Assembly: GCA_030704615.1 (NCBI GenBank)
Contig: CM060732.1
Location: 78,473,053-78,537,052, forward strand
Source: Takakia lepidozioides
Taxonomy: Eukaryota > Streptophyta > Takakiopsida > Takakiales > Takakiaceae
Direction of reading: 5' to 3'
Length of the DNA stretch: 64,000 bases
Positions 62,952-64,000 of the stretch are shown piece after piece. Every line of letters starts with the position of its first letter. Positions within the stretch are counted from its first letter, which is position 1. A model generated the notes under the pieces. That model saw only the letters and a program-made list of their open reading frames with translations. It was not told the DNA's origin and did no database searches. The translations under genes were made by a program, and so were the position numbers.

Positions 62952-64000
62952 ACTCTGTACTGTACATTACTAACAGCAGGTTGTTGTCGGGATGACAATT
63001 GGATCTTGCCAATAATCCCTTGTCAGTTTGGAGTCCAATATGACCGAATCATCTTCAGGGGTCGTGGATAATAACCATCAGTGGCATTATATTCATTTCA
63101 TCAGCAGCTCTTATTTACACTACTGCTTTGGCCGGGGACTTCTCTATTTTTAAGTTTAATTCTATTTTTTTGGGGAGAAGGGGCTGGTGCGGGCCCATGT
63201 TAAACGCCCACCGCCATAATTTGACTTTTTCAAAAATAGGACCCATGTAGTGAAAAAAATAGTGTAATTTTTTAAAAATTAACTTTTTAAAGAACTTGAC
63301 TGCACATGGCGTGCGTACCTGTCTCCTCCACCCACATGCCAATTTCGAGGGCTATCAGCCCAACATCCATAACACTACCGTTGATTGTGGGGTCCATTAT
63401 TCGGGCCATTGGAGAAACATATCATTTTTCGGTAGTTTTTTAGGATTTGAGTGTCGGGAACAATTGGGATTGATGCGAGATTAAATAGGGCTTCATAGGG
63501 CTTCATCCAGTTGGGATCCCTCATCCAACAAGCCAAAACAATACAATATGGCCAACACCTGTGCTGCCACTTGGTCAAACTTGGGCAAATCCCCTCACAA
63601 TGACCCTCTCACACACACGTGTGAAGAAATCTTTAGCATGAAAAAGAGAGAATCACCTTCATCAAAACCTAATCCCCTTGTTTGCACATCTTTGCTTTAA
63701 GTTGCAATTAGGGCGATCAATTGCCCAATTCTGGCAATCCATGACAGGGGCCATTCTATGGCATCGATGTCATAAAATTTGAAACAGATCTGAAAGAGCA
63801 ATTTATATTTAAATAAGCCCGGAAGCCCGTTTTAGGCCTGGTGGGCTTTTAAGGGTTAACTTTATTTGGTTTGTTCTAATGTAGAAAGAGAGAAAGGGAT
63901 GGAGGCCAAACGACGAAATGTTTTGTTCCGACATCAGTTTATCCAGACCTGTTTAGCTGGATGAAATATCATCCATCAACTCTCATCCTTCATCTGCTTA
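62952..64000. other. intergenic, no gene recognised
   Basis: Only short frames, none with a recognisable motif. Contains AT-rich stretches and several short stretches resembling a plant promoter or UTR, but nothing that can be assigned. Confidence 0.4.

Overview
This window is nuclear DNA from a land plant, most likely a seedless one. Evidence: split genes with GT..AG introns, a DYW-type pentatricopeptide repeat (PPR) gene of the highly repetitive kind typical of mosses, lycophytes and ferns, a plant-type DEAD-box helicase and nucleotide-sugar transporter, and a large transposon load (MULE, LINE, MITE, SINE). I cannot name the species. Nothing bacterial, no CRISPR array and no intact tRNA or rRNA gene was seen.

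Layout. 1-0.6 kb: the broken 3' end of a DYW gene plus a fragment of the same gene family. 1.6-2.8 kb: a TTAA-flanked, piggyBac-like non-autonomous element. 5.5-11.1 kb (-): a LINE fragment, then an 11-exon DEAD-box RNA helicase of the RH18/DDX55/Spb4 type, which I could assemble in phase. 11.6-13.7 kb (+): a seven-exon ribosomal protein L17 (uL22) gene with an in-frame amber codon. 15.2 kb (-): the last exon of an OSB-like gene. 16.9-18.1 kb: an F-box pseudogene, then a Tourist-like MITE, a palindromic minisatellite with telomere-like runs, a SINE, OSB-like fragments, a broken LINE ORF1 and more repeats. 29.2-32.3 kb (+): a five-exon nucleotide-sugar transporter, intact by phase.

33.0-48.5 kb: a recent segmental duplication, two ~6 kb copies flanking a minus-strand gene for a 747-aa Asn/Gln-rich protein. 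Each copy carries a PPR-DYW gene whose N-terminus is a PDF motif, the signature of the plant organellar single-stranded-DNA-binding OSB proteins. Copy B has an intact gene of about 967 codons. Copy A lost 592 bp inside the PPR array and is frameshifted, but keeps upstream OSB-like exon remnants that copy B lacks. At least seven other PDF-like fragments lie elsewhere in the window.

49.0-61.6 kb: a 12.6-kb Mutator-like element (MULE) with ~0.4-kb inverted termini and a near-perfect 9-bp target duplication. It has two convergent genes: a plus-strand gene ending in a Ulp1-type (C48) cysteine protease domain, and a minus-strand MULE transposase with a SWIM zinc finger. Both are inactivated. The whole element is filled with a decamer, AGTCYGCTG, which reads in one orientation in termini, leaders and introns and in the opposite orientation in exons, where it encodes Gln-Gln-Thr repeats. 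This is the least ordinary structure in the window. 61.6-63.0 kb: two tandem MITEs with ACCAG...CTGGT ends.
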